DNA from: JAADJA01 sp963840975
GTDB taxonomy: Bacteria > Bacteroidota > Bacteroidia > Bacteroidales > JAADJA01
Direction: 5' to 3'
Length of the DNA: 64,000 bases
NCBI GenBank assembly: GCA_963840975.1
Contig: CAWJBC010000019.1
Location: 55,221 to 119,220 of the forward strand
Under the pieces are notes generated by a model that saw nothing but the letters and a program-made list of their open reading frames with translations, was not told the DNA's origin and searched no databases. Positions 44,875 through 52,972 of the stretch are shown here, one piece after another (within the stretch, counting starts at the first letter, position 1; every line of letters starts with the position of its first letter). The translations under genes and the position numbers were made by a program.

Positions 44875-46833
44875 TTACTTCTTATAAGAAATCCATGTAA
44901 TCATTTCTCCGGGACCACGGTTCGCATAAAAGCAATAAGGGATCGCAATGATTGTTCTATTATTTTCATCGGTTGTAAGGCTTCCATTAAGGCTTTGTGT
45001 GACTTGTTTTGCTGAAAACTCAACTGTAGTAATTTCTCCTCCAAAGTCACCAGTTAAACCGGTTTTGAATTCCTGGTTTTTGTCAGCAAAAATATGTAGC
45101 ACCGAATTTTCCTCCTGGTCTATGCCTTCAGCGCAGTAAACCAAAGGGCCACGCTGCAGGATGAATTTATTAAGGTCTTCTGCTACCTTTTCATTTGCAA
45201 TTACTTTTCTTACACGCATGGATAAAGAAATTTCAATGCTGTCCCCCCGCTGCCATTTTCTTTCCAGCACAGCATATCCTTTTTCAATTTCAAACATCAC
45301 TTCATTTCCGTTAATTCTGATTTGAGCAGGTCCGATATTTTGGTCGTCAAATTTGTAAAGATCACCCGGAACGGCTTCATTTCTTGCCCAGCCGGGAATA
45401 CGGACATAAATTGTCCTTTTGGTGGCATAATCTGGATTGACACGTATCACAATTTCACCAGCCCATGGGTAATTGCTTTTCTGGGTGATGGTCATTTTTC
45501 CTTTGGGTGTTTCAAAAGTAGACTCACTTTCCACAAAAAGATTGACATAAACATCATCCCCTTTATGAGCATAAATATATCCGGGAAAGGATGGAAGAAA
45601 ACGGCTGATATTCGATGGACAGCAGGCGCAGCCGAACCATTTCTGGCGTTCCTTATTTCCTTGCGACTCCAGAGGATTATCGTAAAAGAAAAGATCACCT
45701 GAAAGCGAAACACCCGAAAGCAGTGCATTGTACATCACCCGTTCCATGATGTCAATGTACTTACCATCTCCGTTAAGAAGGAATAGTCTGTAGTTCAGAA
45801 ATACTTCGGCAATAGAGGCACAGGTTTCGCAATAAGCGGACAGATTCGGGAGATCGTAATCCGGACCAAAACCCTCATTGCCTCCGGTTTGTCCAATCCC
45901 GCCGGTGATGTACATTTTTTTAGTCACGACGTTATTCCAGATCCTGTCTATAGCATTGATATAAGCAGTGTCGCCCGTCAAAGCAGCTACGTCAGCCATC
46001 CCCGAAAACATATACATCGCCCTCACAGCGTGACCGACAGCTTCCCGCTGATCAACCACTTTAAGGTGCGCCTGATTGTATTCCCAGCCGCCTGGACCAC
46101 GCACATCAAGGAAGAATTTGGCAAGATCGAGGTATTTCTTTTCTCCGGTTACACGGTAAAGCTTCACCAGACCGATCTCGATTTCCTGGTGGCCGGGATA
46201 AATTTCCAGTTTTCCCCACCCGAAAACGTCATTGATCAGGTTTGCATTTTTAATCGCTACGTCTAGGAATTCTCGTTTTCCGGTAGCCTGATAATAGGCT
46301 ACAGCAGCCTCATACATATGCCCCACATTATACAACTCGTGGCTGCCTTCCTCGATATTTTCCCAGCGCTTCTTGCCTGCCATAGGAAGGGCGCTGTCGC
46401 CCATGATCGTGCGGTTGGTATACAAATAGCCATCATCCTCCTGCGCCAGGGAAATTTTATAGATCAGCGAATCGAGATAGGCTTCAAGTTTAAGATCGGG
46501 CTTGATCATCAATGAATACGAAGCCCCTTCGATGATCTTGAAAACGTCGGAATCATCGAAGCCAAATAAACTGCAGAAAGAACCTTTTTTTAATCCCCCG
46601 GCGATCTCGAAATTTTTGATCCTTCCGGTTTCTTCGCTTTGCTGAAATGCGATTGGAATGGTAACTTCCGTATTTTTCAGGATGCGGGGCAGCCAGAAAT
46701 TGTCGTGGATCTGAACATTTGTGAAAAGCACGGGAGTAATAGGATAATCCAGAGGTTGGTTTATACTATTTTTGCACGAATTAAATACCAACAATAAAAG
46801 AGTAAGAATTGAAATTATTTTTATTTTTTGCAT
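44875..46833 (-). CDS. GH127 beta-L-arabinofuranosidase (DUF1680), lipoprotein
   Basis: 652 residues. A lipobox (LLVFNSC, Cys about 20) indicates a surface or periplasmic lipoprotein. The family hallmarks are present: ENIEEGSHELYNVGHMYEAA, then NEGFGPDYDLPNLSAYCETC, and WFGCACCPSNISRFL. The Glu in NEGFG lies 18 residues before the last Cys of CETC, the spacing of the general acid/base Glu and a zinc-ligand Cys in HypBA1, and the CC pair supplies the remaining ligand and the nucleophilic Cys. Role: removal of terminal beta-L-arabinofuranose from plant-type glycans. No SusC/SusD pair is next to it in this window. It is divergent from 46923 with 89 bases between. Confidence 0.9.
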   Translation of the reverse strand: MQKIKIISILTLLLLVFNSCKNSINQPLDYPITPVLFTNVQIHDNFWLPRILKNTEVTIPIAFQQSEETGRIKNFEIAGGLKKGSFCSLFGFDDSDVFKIIEGASYSLMIKPDLKLEAYLDSLIYKISLAQEDDGYLYTNRTIMGDSALPMAGKKRWENIEEGSHELYNVGHMYEAAVAYYQATGKREFLDVAIKNANLINDVFGWGKLEIYPGHQEIEIGLVKLYRVTGEKKYLDLAKFFLDVRGPGGWEYNQAHLKVVDQREAVGHAVRAMYMFSGMADVAALTGDTAYINAIDRIWNNVVTKKMYITGGIGQTGGNEGFGPDYDLPNLSAYCETCASIAEVFLNYRLFLLNGDGKYIDIMERVMYNALLSGVSLSGDLFFYDNPLESQGNKERQKWFGCACCPSNISRFLPSFPGYIYAHKGDDVYVNLFVESESTFETPKGKMTITQKSNYPWAGEIVIRVNPDYATKRTIYVRIPGWARNEAVPGDLYKFDDQNIGPAQIRINGNEVMFEIEKGYAVLERKWQRGDSIEISLSMRVRKVIANEKVAEDLNKFILQRGPLVYCAEGIDQEENSVLHIFADKNQEFKTGLTGDFGGEITTVEFSAKQVTQSLNGSLTTDENNRTIIAIPYCFYANRGPGEMITWISYKK

Positions 46834-46922
46834 TGCAATAAGTATTGAGAATAATGACGTGAAATTAATAATTTCAATCTGTTCTGATTAAATTTTCATA
46901 GAGTATTTTTACCAAAAATTTT

Positions 46923-47804
46923 ATGATGGACCTGTTTGATTATTTCGATGATAATTTTAAATTTGATCATGCATCATTCGACCTGGATCAAAATATGCCT
47001 GTGGACGAGTACGAAGGTTACACTCGTAAAGAAATACAGGAGGCTTTGTATAGTATTTTCAGTGACAAATGTCCGGTTCGGATTCGTACAAATATCCCGG
47101 ATGTTATACTTGATCATATACCTTTCCTGAATTTAAGTGAGTTTTTGTTTCATCAGGTCGAAAAATCAGGAATGATTAAACTTACAAAACAAGGTAATCT
47201 TCCTGTAAAACTTGTCAGTCAGGTATACGAGCAGAAATTCATCACTGAACCCTTTGTTGAGGAAGGTTTACGTAAGCTATATAAAGAAGAAGATTCAATG
47301 GCTATAAACGTTTGCCGCCTGGTTTTATCATTTGCCGGTCTTATTAAAAAAAGAAAAAATCTGTTGACGGTAACTGACAAAGGTAAAAAGGCGATATCCA
47401 ACAGAATTGAATTTCTAGGGATTGTCATGCAAACCTTTGCCCTGCGATTCAACTGGGCCAGCCTTGATGGTTATGGAAACAGCCGCACCGGTCAGTTTGG
47501 ATTCGGATATACCTTGCTGATGCTGAATAAATACGGGAATGAACTCAAACCGGTGGAATTTTATTCAAATAAGTACATGATCGCCTTTCCTGCGTTACTT
47601 GATGATTTCATTCTCAATAGTGTTTCCAGAAATACAGACTTTGCAAGGAGTTTTACCAGATGTTTTACAATCCGGTCATTTGAGCGGTATCTTGAATTTT
47701 TTAATCTTGCAGATGTCAAATATCAGGGAAATGCTTTAATGAGAGAGAACGTCCAGGTAAAACCCTCCGGAATTTTTCATGAAGTATTTGAATTTGATGA
47801 TTAG
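46923..47804 (+). CDS. Hypothetical cytoplasmic protein
   Basis: 293 residues, acidic N terminus (MMDLFDYFDDNFKFDHASFD). There is no signal peptide or membrane helix. Two stretches, MIKLTKQGNLPVKLVSQVYE and LVLSFAGLIKKRKNLLTVTD followed by KGKKAI, look like winged-helix elements, so a DNA- or protein-binding role is possible. I do not recognise the family. It is transcribed divergently from GH127 and separated from the arsenic island by a hairpin. Confidence 0.6.
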   Translation: MMDLFDYFDDNFKFDHASFDLDQNMPVDEYEGYTRKEIQEALYSIFSDKCPVRIRTNIPDVILDHIPFLNLSEFLFHQVEKSGMIKLTKQGNLPVKLVSQVYEQKFITEPFVEEGLRKLYKEEDSMAINVCRLVLSFAGLIKKRKNLLTVTDKGKKAISNRIEFLGIVMQTFALRFNWASLDGYGNSRTGQFGFGYTLLMLNKYGNELKPVEFYSNKYMIAFPALLDDFILNSVSRNTDFARSFTRCFTIRSFERYLEFFNLADVKYQGNALMRENVQVKPSGIFHEVFEFDD

Positions 47805-47893
47805 TTGAAGATATTATACCTCCGGTATTCTGGTTTACGAAAAGTTATTTGAGTAATAAGGCGGTCTAGCGTTTCGCAAGAAAACTAATCAGC

Positions 47894-47910
47894 TCCCGCC
47901 TTCGGCGGGA
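47894..47910. repeat. Short perfect GC-rich hairpin
   Basis: TCCCGCC, loop TTC, GGCGGGA: a perfect 7-base stem without a following T tract, in the gap between the hypothetical gene and arsR. The shape recurs at 54614-54630 (TCCCGC/GCGGGA), suggesting a dispersed REP-like unit, though it may also stop transcription. Confidence 0.5.
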
Positions 47911-48042
47911 CCTGCCAAGTTGCAGTATGTAATTGCAATTTATTATTTGCCAATCAAGTTTATTTTAGACAAAAGCTGGATCTGTTATTTTTTAAAAGTG
48001 TGTAACTAATGTTTCCCTTTTTCCGATTCATTAATCAATTTG

Positions 48043-48050
48043 TACTTTTG
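48043..48050 (+). promoter_or_regulatory. Candidate -7 element of the ars operon (TACTTTTG)
   Basis: Exact TAnnTTTG match 13 bases before ATG 48063. It implies a very short leader and argues against the upstream in-frame ATG at 48009. Confidence 0.45.
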
Positions 48051-48062
48051 AAAAAAAATGTC

Positions 48063-48362
48063 ATGGGTATTAAAGAAGTAATGACGCTGGAACAGAAAAA
48101 AACTGCACGCTATGCCAAAGCGCTTGGTCATCCCGTGCGTGTGTATATTCTTGAATTGCTATCCAAACAAAGCTGCTGTTACAGCGGCGACCTGAGTGAA
48201 GTTTTGCCTATAGCCAAATCAACGCTATCGCAGCATTTAAAGGAATTGAAAAATGCCGGGTTAATTCAGGGTGAGATTGAGGCGCCCAAAATCAAGTATT
48301 GCCTTAATTCTGAAAATTGGGAGGAAGCCAAAAAACTTTTTGAAAAATTTCTTGGTCAGTAA
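48063..48362 (+). CDS. arsR: ArsR-family metalloid-responsive repressor
   Basis: 99 residues from ATG 48063; starting at 48009 would add an atypical hydrophobic tail and include the promoter. The winged helix-turn-helix is clear: KALGHPVRVYILELLSKQSC, GDLSEVLPIAKSTLSQHLKE, LKNAGLIQGE. A Cys pair (SKQSCC) in the third helix region replaces the ELCVC motif of classic ArsR and is a plausible As(III) site. It heads a run of arsenic genes. A palindrome lies just downstream, before the next gene, and is its likely operator. Confidence 0.85.
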   Translation: MGIKEVMTLEQKKTARYAKALGHPVRVYILELLSKQSCCYSGDLSEVLPIAKSTLSQHLKELKNAGLIQGEIEAPKIKYCLNSENWEEAKKLFEKFLGQ

Positions 48363-48380
48363 ATTTTTTTTAATCACCTT

Positions 48381-48400
48381 TGTTCGCAATTTTACGAACA
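48381..48400. promoter_or_regulatory. Candidate ArsR operator palindrome
   Basis: TGTTCG, 8-base spacer, CGAACA: a perfect 6-base inverted repeat between arsR and the thioredoxin-like gene, 24 bases before its ATG. Size and symmetry suit a dimeric ArsR protein. Confidence 0.5.
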
Positions 48401-48423
48401 GCGAATAGCAAACAAATAAATTT

Positions 48424-48660
48424 ATGGAAATAAAAGTATTAGGGACAGGTTGTACAAAATGTAAAAATCTCGAAAAAATGACACGTGAAATGGTGTCTGA
48501 AATGGGAATTGACGCCAATGTCACAAAAGAAGAAGATATTATGAAGATCATGGAATACGGGATCATGCGAACACCGGGACTCGTTGTTGACGGTAAAGTA
48601 GTGTTGAGCGGCAGGATTCCATCAGTAAATGAATTGAAAGAACTTTTAGCAAATAAATAG
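48424..48660 (+). CDS. Small thioredoxin/glutaredoxin-like protein
   Basis: 78 residues, cytoplasmic. MEIKVLGTGCTKCKNL with the redox pair C10-x-x-C13, then YGIMRTPGLVVDGKVVLSG containing the cis-Pro, matches the TM0996/MTH895 small thioredoxin family. Such proteins accompany ArsR, ArsG-like and permease genes in many Bacteroidota and probably supply electrons or pass metalloids between partners. It is the first gene after the operator, 4 bases from the next CDS. Confidence 0.88.
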   Translation: MEIKVLGTGCTKCKNLEKMTREMVSEMGIDANVTKEEDIMKIMEYGIMRTPGLVVDGKVVLSGRIPSVNELKELLANK

Positions 48661-48664
48661 AAAA

Positions 48665-49078
48665 ATGAAAATGAAAACAAAAACATTCTTAGTATTAGTT
48701 GCAGTATTGCTTGGTTCGGTATCCGCGACGTTTGCTCAGACAGCGGGTCAAAACACTTCCACCGATAAAGTTGAGGTGTATTATTTTCATAACGAAAGAC
48801 GCTGCGCAACTTGTGTAGCTGTAGAAGATGAATCGAAAAAGGCACTAAATGAACTTTATCCTGAAAAGATGAAATCAGGGGAAATGATTTTTTTGTCGGT
48901 CAATATTGAGGATGAAACCAACAAGGCTCTGGCAGATAAATTTAAAATCTCTGGTCAAACCCTCTTGATTGTAAAGGGCGGCAAAGAGGAAAATCTGACC
49001 AATACAGCTTTCATGTATGCCACAACAAAGCCGGAAAAGCTAAAAAAAGCAATTGGGTCAGCCATAGAAAAACTTTAA
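48665..49078 (+). CDS. ArsF-like thioredoxin-fold protein, exported
   Basis: 137 residues with a signal peptide (FLVLVAVLLGSVSATFAQ, cleavage near 25). The mature part is a thioredoxin fold with CxxC in HNERRCATCVAVED and a cis-Pro replacement region (SGQTLLIVKGG). This resembles the family annotated as the ArsF subunit of a nitrophenyl-compound (nitroaromatic arsenical) nitroreductase. It sits directly before an ArsG-like membrane protein, an arsF-arsG order. Periplasmic electron transfer to organoarsenicals is the likely role (from family context). Confidence 0.75.
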   Translation: MKMKTKTFLVLVAVLLGSVSATFAQTAGQNTSTDKVEVYYFHNERRCATCVAVEDESKKALNELYPEKMKSGEMIFLSVNIEDETNKALADKFKISGQTLLIVKGGKEENLTNTAFMYATTKPEKLKKAIGSAIEKL

Positions 49079-49085
49079 TTCTGAC

Positions 49086-49796
49086 ATGGAATTTCTGACT
49101 TCCCTTTTGGAGAGTTCGACCTTTCCAATATTAACTGCATTGATACTTGGGTTGATGACAGCCATCAGCCCATGCCCCCTGGCTACAAATATTACAGCGG
49201 TAGGTTTTATCAGCAAGGACATTCAGAATCGGAACCGGGTATTCATCAATGGATTGGTTTACACATTGGGACGTTCATTATCCTACACCATCCTCGCTAT
49301 AATTTTGTTTTATAGTGCGGATCAGTTCAGGGTTGCCGGGTTTTTTCAAAGGTATGGCGAAAAGATCATCGGACCTTTACTTATCCTCATCGGGTTTTTT
49401 ATGCTTGATATTATCAGGATCAATTTTCCCGGATTGACATCCCTCACCGATAAGTTCTCAAAAAAGGGAGTCGGCAGTTACTGGGGTGTATTGCTGCTGG
49501 GAATAATCTTCGCTCTGGCTTTTTGCCCTTATAGCGGAGTACTGTATTTCGGAATGTTAATGCCGCTGACAATCAGCAGCAGCGAAGGCTTAATTCTTCC
49601 ATTGGTCTTTGCTGTCGCAACTGGAATTCCGGTCATTATTTTTGCCTGGCTTATTGCTTATACCCTTTCCGGAGTAGGAGGTATTTATAACAAAATAAAA
49701 ATTTTCGAAACCTGGTTTCGCCGTACAGTTGCAGTAGTATTTCTGCTTGTCGGGTTGTATTATGTTTACATTTTCTTTCTCAAACCTTTATTTTAA
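49086..49796 (+). CDS. ArsG/CcdA-like membrane protein
   Basis: 236 residues with about six membrane helices. Paired Cys-Pro motifs AISPCPLATNITAVGFISKD and AFCPYSGVLYFGMLMP match the DsbD/CcdA transmembrane fold, in which the two Cys relay electrons across the membrane. Within arsenic operons the closest named group is ArsG, described as an efflux permease for trivalent aromatic arsenicals. Reductant transfer to the ArsF-like partner is the alternative. Its stop overlaps the following start by one base (TAATG). Confidence 0.8.
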   Translation: MEFLTSLLESSTFPILTALILGLMTAISPCPLATNITAVGFISKDIQNRNRVFINGLVYTLGRSLSYTILAIILFYSADQFRVAGFFQRYGEKIIGPLLILIGFFMLDIIRINFPGLTSLTDKFSKKGVGSYWGVLLLGIIFALAFCPYSGVLYFGMLMPLTISSSEGLILPLVFAVATGIPVIIFAWLIAYTLSGVGGIYNKIKIFETWFRRTVAVVFLLVGLYYVYIFFLKPLF

Positions 49797-50833
49797 TGGC
49801 AAAAGGTTATTTCAGAACTGATACGGGTAAACTGATTTTACCACTTATTTTGGTACCATTCTGGGTTTTGGTCTATTTAAATTTAAAACCTATTACCGAT
49901 TGGTTCGTTTTTTCCGGACTTGGGATGATGAAGGGGGAACATTTTGCAGAAGCGGTCTGGTTTTTTGTTTTTGAATTTCCCAAAGTAATGTTATTGCTTA
50001 TTTTGATAATCTTCTTTGTCGGAATCATCCGCTCTTATTTCACCCCTGAACGAACCCGCAAAGCTCTGGAAGGAAAAAAAACTTTTACCGGCAATGTGAT
50101 GGCAGCAGGGTTGGGCATTGTAACTCCTTTTTGTTCCTGTTCCGCCATTCCTTTGTTTCTTGGATTTGTTGAATCGGGCGTTCCTTTGGGGGTCACCTTT
50201 TCCTTTCTTATCGCAGCTCCAATGATAAACGAAGTAGCTATTGTGTTGCTCTACGGAATGTTTGGCTGGCAGGTAGCTCTCATTTACATAGGCACAGGAT
50301 TGTTCATTGCCATTGTTGCAGGCTGGATTATCGGAAGATTAAGACTTGAAAAATGGGTTGAGCCATGGGTTTATGAAACAAAGGTAGGGAAGAATACATT
50401 GGATGACGGAAAGATACCCTTTGTTACCAGGATTCAATTTGGATACGATGCAGTAAAGGAGATAGTCGGGAAAGTTTGGTTGTATGTTGCTTTGGGTATT
50501 GCTGTTGGCGCTGGCGCTCATGGTTACGTTCCAGAAGACTTTATGGCTTCATTGATGGGAAAATCTGCATGGTTTTCGGTACCGCTTTCCATTTTGATTG
50601 GTATTCCGCTTTATTCCAATGCCGCCGGTATTGTTCCAATCGTATCCGTTCTTATCGAAAAGGGGGCGTCACTTGGAACCGCTTTGGCGTTTATGATGGC
50701 AGTGATTGGTTTATCTCTGCCAGAAATGATAATTCTCCGAAAAGTCCTGAAACTCCCGTTGATTTTAGCTTTCATTGCTGTAGTAAGTACAGGCATTCTG
50801 ACGGTAGGGTATCTGTTTAATTTTATTTTTTAG
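49796..50833 (+). CDS. ArsP-type permease (DUF318/PF03773)
   Basis: 345 residues, about eight to ten membrane helices. The hallmark is VTPFCSCSAIPLFLGFVESG with its CSCS motif, plus SVPLSILIGIPLYSNAAGIV in the second half. Members include ArsP, which exports trivalent methyl- and phenyl-arsenicals. Translational coupling to the ArsG-like gene supports the same substrate class. Two more genes of the pathway follow. Confidence 0.85.
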   Translation: MAKGYFRTDTGKLILPLILVPFWVLVYLNLKPITDWFVFSGLGMMKGEHFAEAVWFFVFEFPKVMLLLILIIFFVGIIRSYFTPERTRKALEGKKTFTGNVMAAGLGIVTPFCSCSAIPLFLGFVESGVPLGVTFSFLIAAPMINEVAIVLLYGMFGWQVALIYIGTGLFIAIVAGWIIGRLRLEKWVEPWVYETKVGKNTLDDGKIPFVTRIQFGYDAVKEIVGKVWLYVALGIAVGAGAHGYVPEDFMASLMGKSAWFSVPLSILIGIPLYSNAAGIVPIVSVLIEKGASLGTALAFMMAVIGLSLPEMIILRKVLKLPLILAFIAVVSTGILTVGYLFNFIF

Positions 50834-50863
50834 CACTATTTATTTTCAAAACATTTCAATAAA

Positions 50864-51277
50864 ATGAAGGTATTGATTATTTGCACCGGCAATACCTGCC
50901 GCAGCCAGATGGCAGAAGGATTTCTAAAATCATTTGATACAAACCTCAATGTTTTTTCAGCCGGGACAAGGGCTGAAAAAAATGTTAATCCATTTGCTGT
51001 TAAAGCGATGAAGGAAATTGGTATTGACATCAGTAGTCAAAAGCCTGAATCTGTTGAGAAATATCTTAACGAATCCTTTGATTATGTGATCACAGTTTGT
51101 GATGGAGCAAAAGAAATTTGCCCGGTTTTTACTGGTAATGTGAAGAACCGGTTGCATATTGGTTTTGATGATCCTGCCGATGCAAAAGGAACAGAGGAAG
51201 AAGTAATGCCCGTTTACCGGAAAATCAGGGATCAAATTAAAGAACGGTTTTATGAATTTTATCTTGAAATTAAATAG
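50864..51277 (+). CDS. arsC: Thioredoxin-coupled arsenate reductase
   Basis: 137 residues, cytoplasmic. The low-molecular-weight phosphatase loop IICTGNTCRSQMAEG gives CX5R (C7 to R13), and the redox pair C79 and C86 lies in VCDGAKEICPVF, the same seven-residue spacing as C82/C89 in the S. aureus enzyme. It reduces As(V) to As(III) through a Cys relay re-reduced by thioredoxin. 30 bases after the permease gene. Confidence 0.92.
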   Translation: MKVLIICTGNTCRSQMAEGFLKSFDTNLNVFSAGTRAEKNVNPFAVKAMKEIGIDISSQKPESVEKYLNESFDYVITVCDGAKEICPVFTGNVKNRLHIGFDDPADAKGTEEEVMPVYRKIRDQIKERFYEFYLEIK

Positions 51278-51359
51278 AACACTGATAGCGCGGATTTGGC
51301 GGATTTACACTGATTAAATTATCTGTGACAATCAGTTTCATCTGTGTCATCAGCGTTCT
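51276..51359. repeat. Imperfect palindromic intergenic element
   Basis: AGAACACTGAT (51276-51286) and ATCAGCGTTCT (51349-51359) pair at 10 of 11 positions, with internal short repeats of GGCGGATT and CTGTG. It fills the arsC-arsM gap almost completely. No T tract, so a repeat rather than a terminator. Confidence 0.5.
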
Positions 51360-51381
51360 ATAAATACAAAAATCAGTAACT

Positions 51382-52182
51382 ATGAACGAAAGACTAAAAG
51401 AAATTGTAAGAAAAAAGTACAACCAGATTGCGTTGCAAAGCAAGGAACAAAACCAATCATCATGCTGCGGAAGTACAGGTTGTTGCGATAAAATGGACTA
51501 CACCATCATGAGTGATGACTATACAGAGTTGGAAGGCTATAACAAAGATGCCGACCTGGGATTAGGATGTGGTCTTCCTACTGAACATGCAGAAATCAAA
51601 GAAGGCGATACAGTTATAGATCTTGGTTCCGGCGCAGGAAATGATGCTTTTGTCGCCCGGTCAATAGTGGGTGAACAGGGCAGAGTTTATGGACTTGATT
51701 TTGCAGGTGCAATGCTCAAAAAAGCAAGAAAAAATGCAAAGAAGCTCGGATTTATCAATGTAGAGTTTTTAAAGGGTGATATTGAGGACATGCCTTTTAA
51801 AGATGAAATAGCCGATGTGATTGTCAGTAATTGTGTGCTAAATCTTGTTCCTGATAAAGTCAAAGCCTTTCGTGAAATGTTCAGGGTTATAAAAACTGGC
51901 TGCCACTTTTGTGTTTCTGATATTGTTTTATCGGGCGACTTACCAGAAGAGTTGATAAATGATGCCACCATGTATGCCGGATGTGTTTCCGGTGCAATTC
52001 AAAAGGAAGATTATTTGGAGATAATAAAAAACGCAGGATTTAAAAATATCCAAATCCGAAAAGAAAAGGAGATCATCCTCCCGGATGAAATACTGAAAAA
52101 TTATTTGTCGGAAAAGGGGATGGAGGAATTTAAAAATAGTGATACTGGGATTTTTAGCATAACGGTATTTGCGGAGAAATAA
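51382..52182 (+). CDS. arsM: Arsenite S-adenosylmethionine methyltransferase
   Basis: 266 residues. The SAM-binding motif VIDLGSGAGNDAFVARSIVG and the three As-binding Cys of the family are present: C63 in LGLGCGLPTEHA, C151 in VSNCVLNLVPDK and C201 in YAGCVSGAI. An N-terminal Cys cluster SSCCGSTGCC (28-35) may add a metalloid-binding tail. It converts As(III) to methylated forms, which the ArsP-type permease could export. Confidence 0.92.
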   Translation: MNERLKEIVRKKYNQIALQSKEQNQSSCCGSTGCCDKMDYTIMSDDYTELEGYNKDADLGLGCGLPTEHAEIKEGDTVIDLGSGAGNDAFVARSIVGEQGRVYGLDFAGAMLKKARKNAKKLGFINVEFLKGDIEDMPFKDEIADVIVSNCVLNLVPDKVKAFREMFRVIKTGCHFCVSDIVLSGDLPEELINDATMYAGCVSGAIQKEDYLEIIKNAGFKNIQIRKEKEIILPDEILKNYLSEKGMEEFKNSDTGIFSITVFAEK

Positions 52183-52184
52183 TA

Positions 52185-52207
52185 ATTGCCACGAATGCAC
52201 GAATAAT
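52185..52207 (+). repeat. Flanking direct repeat, left copy
   Basis: TTGCCACGAATGCACGAATA plus two bases, identical to 52710-52732 and, as the reverse complement, to the core of the array at 52861-52954. It brackets the GxxExxY gene. The following ~120 bases also resemble those after the right copy (both reach a GAAATGTTC then TTAG(A/T)CGAATA pattern). Confidence 0.6.
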
Positions 52208-52307
52208 AGGTAAAAAAGTAATTTTACGAATCAAGACACGACTGAGTTCGCATATTTATAAATTTTAGAGAAATGTTCAATTAACATCATTTATTAGACG
52301 AATAAAT

Positions 52308-52682
52308 ATGGCTAAAATAATATATAAAGAGGAAAGTTATAAAGTCGTTGGATGTTGTTTTGAAGTGCACAATAATCTTGGTCCTGGATTTTTGGAGATT
52401 GTTTATAAAGAAGCGTTAGAGTATGAATTTCAAAAAGCTGGAATACCTTACTCAAGGGAAACTGAATATCTTGTGAAATATAAGGATATCATTCTACCCC
52501 ATAAATTCTATGCAGATTTTGTTGTGTTTGGCAAAATTATTCTTGAAGTTAAAGCTATATCATTGTTGACAAACGAGCATGTGGCGCAAACATTAAATTA
52601 TCTTAAAGTCTCAGGGAATAAATTAGGGCTGCTGGTGAATTTTGGCGAACTGAGCCTCAATTATCAGAGGTTAGTATATTAA
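52308..52682 (+). CDS. GxxExxY protein (PD-(D/E)XK nuclease-like)
   Basis: 124 residues. It contains the family signature GPGFLEIVYKEALEYEF and a nuclease-like core HKFYADFVVFGKIILEVKAI (Asp, then E-V-K as in PD-(D/E)XK folds). Function is unknown. Members are commonly single genes inserted between operons in Bacteroidota and related genomes. Here it interrupts the arsenic island between arsM and ACR3 and is flanked on both sides by the same short repeat, so it is a plausible small mobile cargo (inference). Confidence 0.85.
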   Translation: MAKIIYKEESYKVVGCCFEVHNNLGPGFLEIVYKEALEYEFQKAGIPYSRETEYLVKYKDIILPHKFYADFVVFGKIILEVKAISLLTNEHVAQTLNYLKVSGNKLGLLVNFGELSLNYQRLVY

Positions 52683-52709
52683 ATTTTTAAGGTGTTCAAT
52701 GACAATTAT

Positions 52710-52732
52710 ATTGCCACGAATGCACGAATAAT
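52710..52732 (+). repeat. Flanking direct repeat, right copy
   Basis: Identical to 52185-52207 apart from the last bases, 28 bases after the GxxExxY stop. Sequence further downstream echoes the promoter region of that gene but contains no coding frame, as if a second unit had lost its gene. Confidence 0.6.
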
Positions 52733-52860
52733 GGGTAATATATTAAATTCACAAATCATGAGGTGATGGAAATCGCATGTTTTTTTATTTTAGTGAAATG
52801 TTCTATCCGTATCATTATTTTAGTCGAATACATATTCGGTAAATCAATAAACAAAAATAT

Positions 52861-52954
52861 ATTCGTGCATTCGTGGCTTACAAAATATTCGTGCATTCGT
52901 GGCAAACAAATATTAGTGCATTCGCGGCTCACAAATTATTCGTGCATTCGTGGC
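52861..52954 (+). repeat. Four-unit tandem repeat (ATTCGTGCATTCGTGGC)
   Basis: Units at 52861-52877, 52887-52903, 52912-52928 (two changes) and 52938-52954, with 25-26 base periods and AT-rich spacers around ACAAAT. Each unit is the reverse complement of the repeat flanking the GxxExxY gene. The array ends 18 bases before the ACR3 start, so it is in the promoter position of that gene. Confidence 0.7.
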
Positions 52955-52972
52955 AATTAAATAATCAAATTT

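Noticed and set aside
47894..47910. Hairpin before arsR as a definite terminator
   Set aside because: No T tract follows, and the same GC-rich stem type recurs elsewhere, so a REP-like repeat is at least as likely.
52861..52954. Array of four spaced repeats as a CRISPR
   Set aside because: Repeat units are 17 bases with 8-10 base AT-rich spacers that resemble each other, and no cas genes are present.
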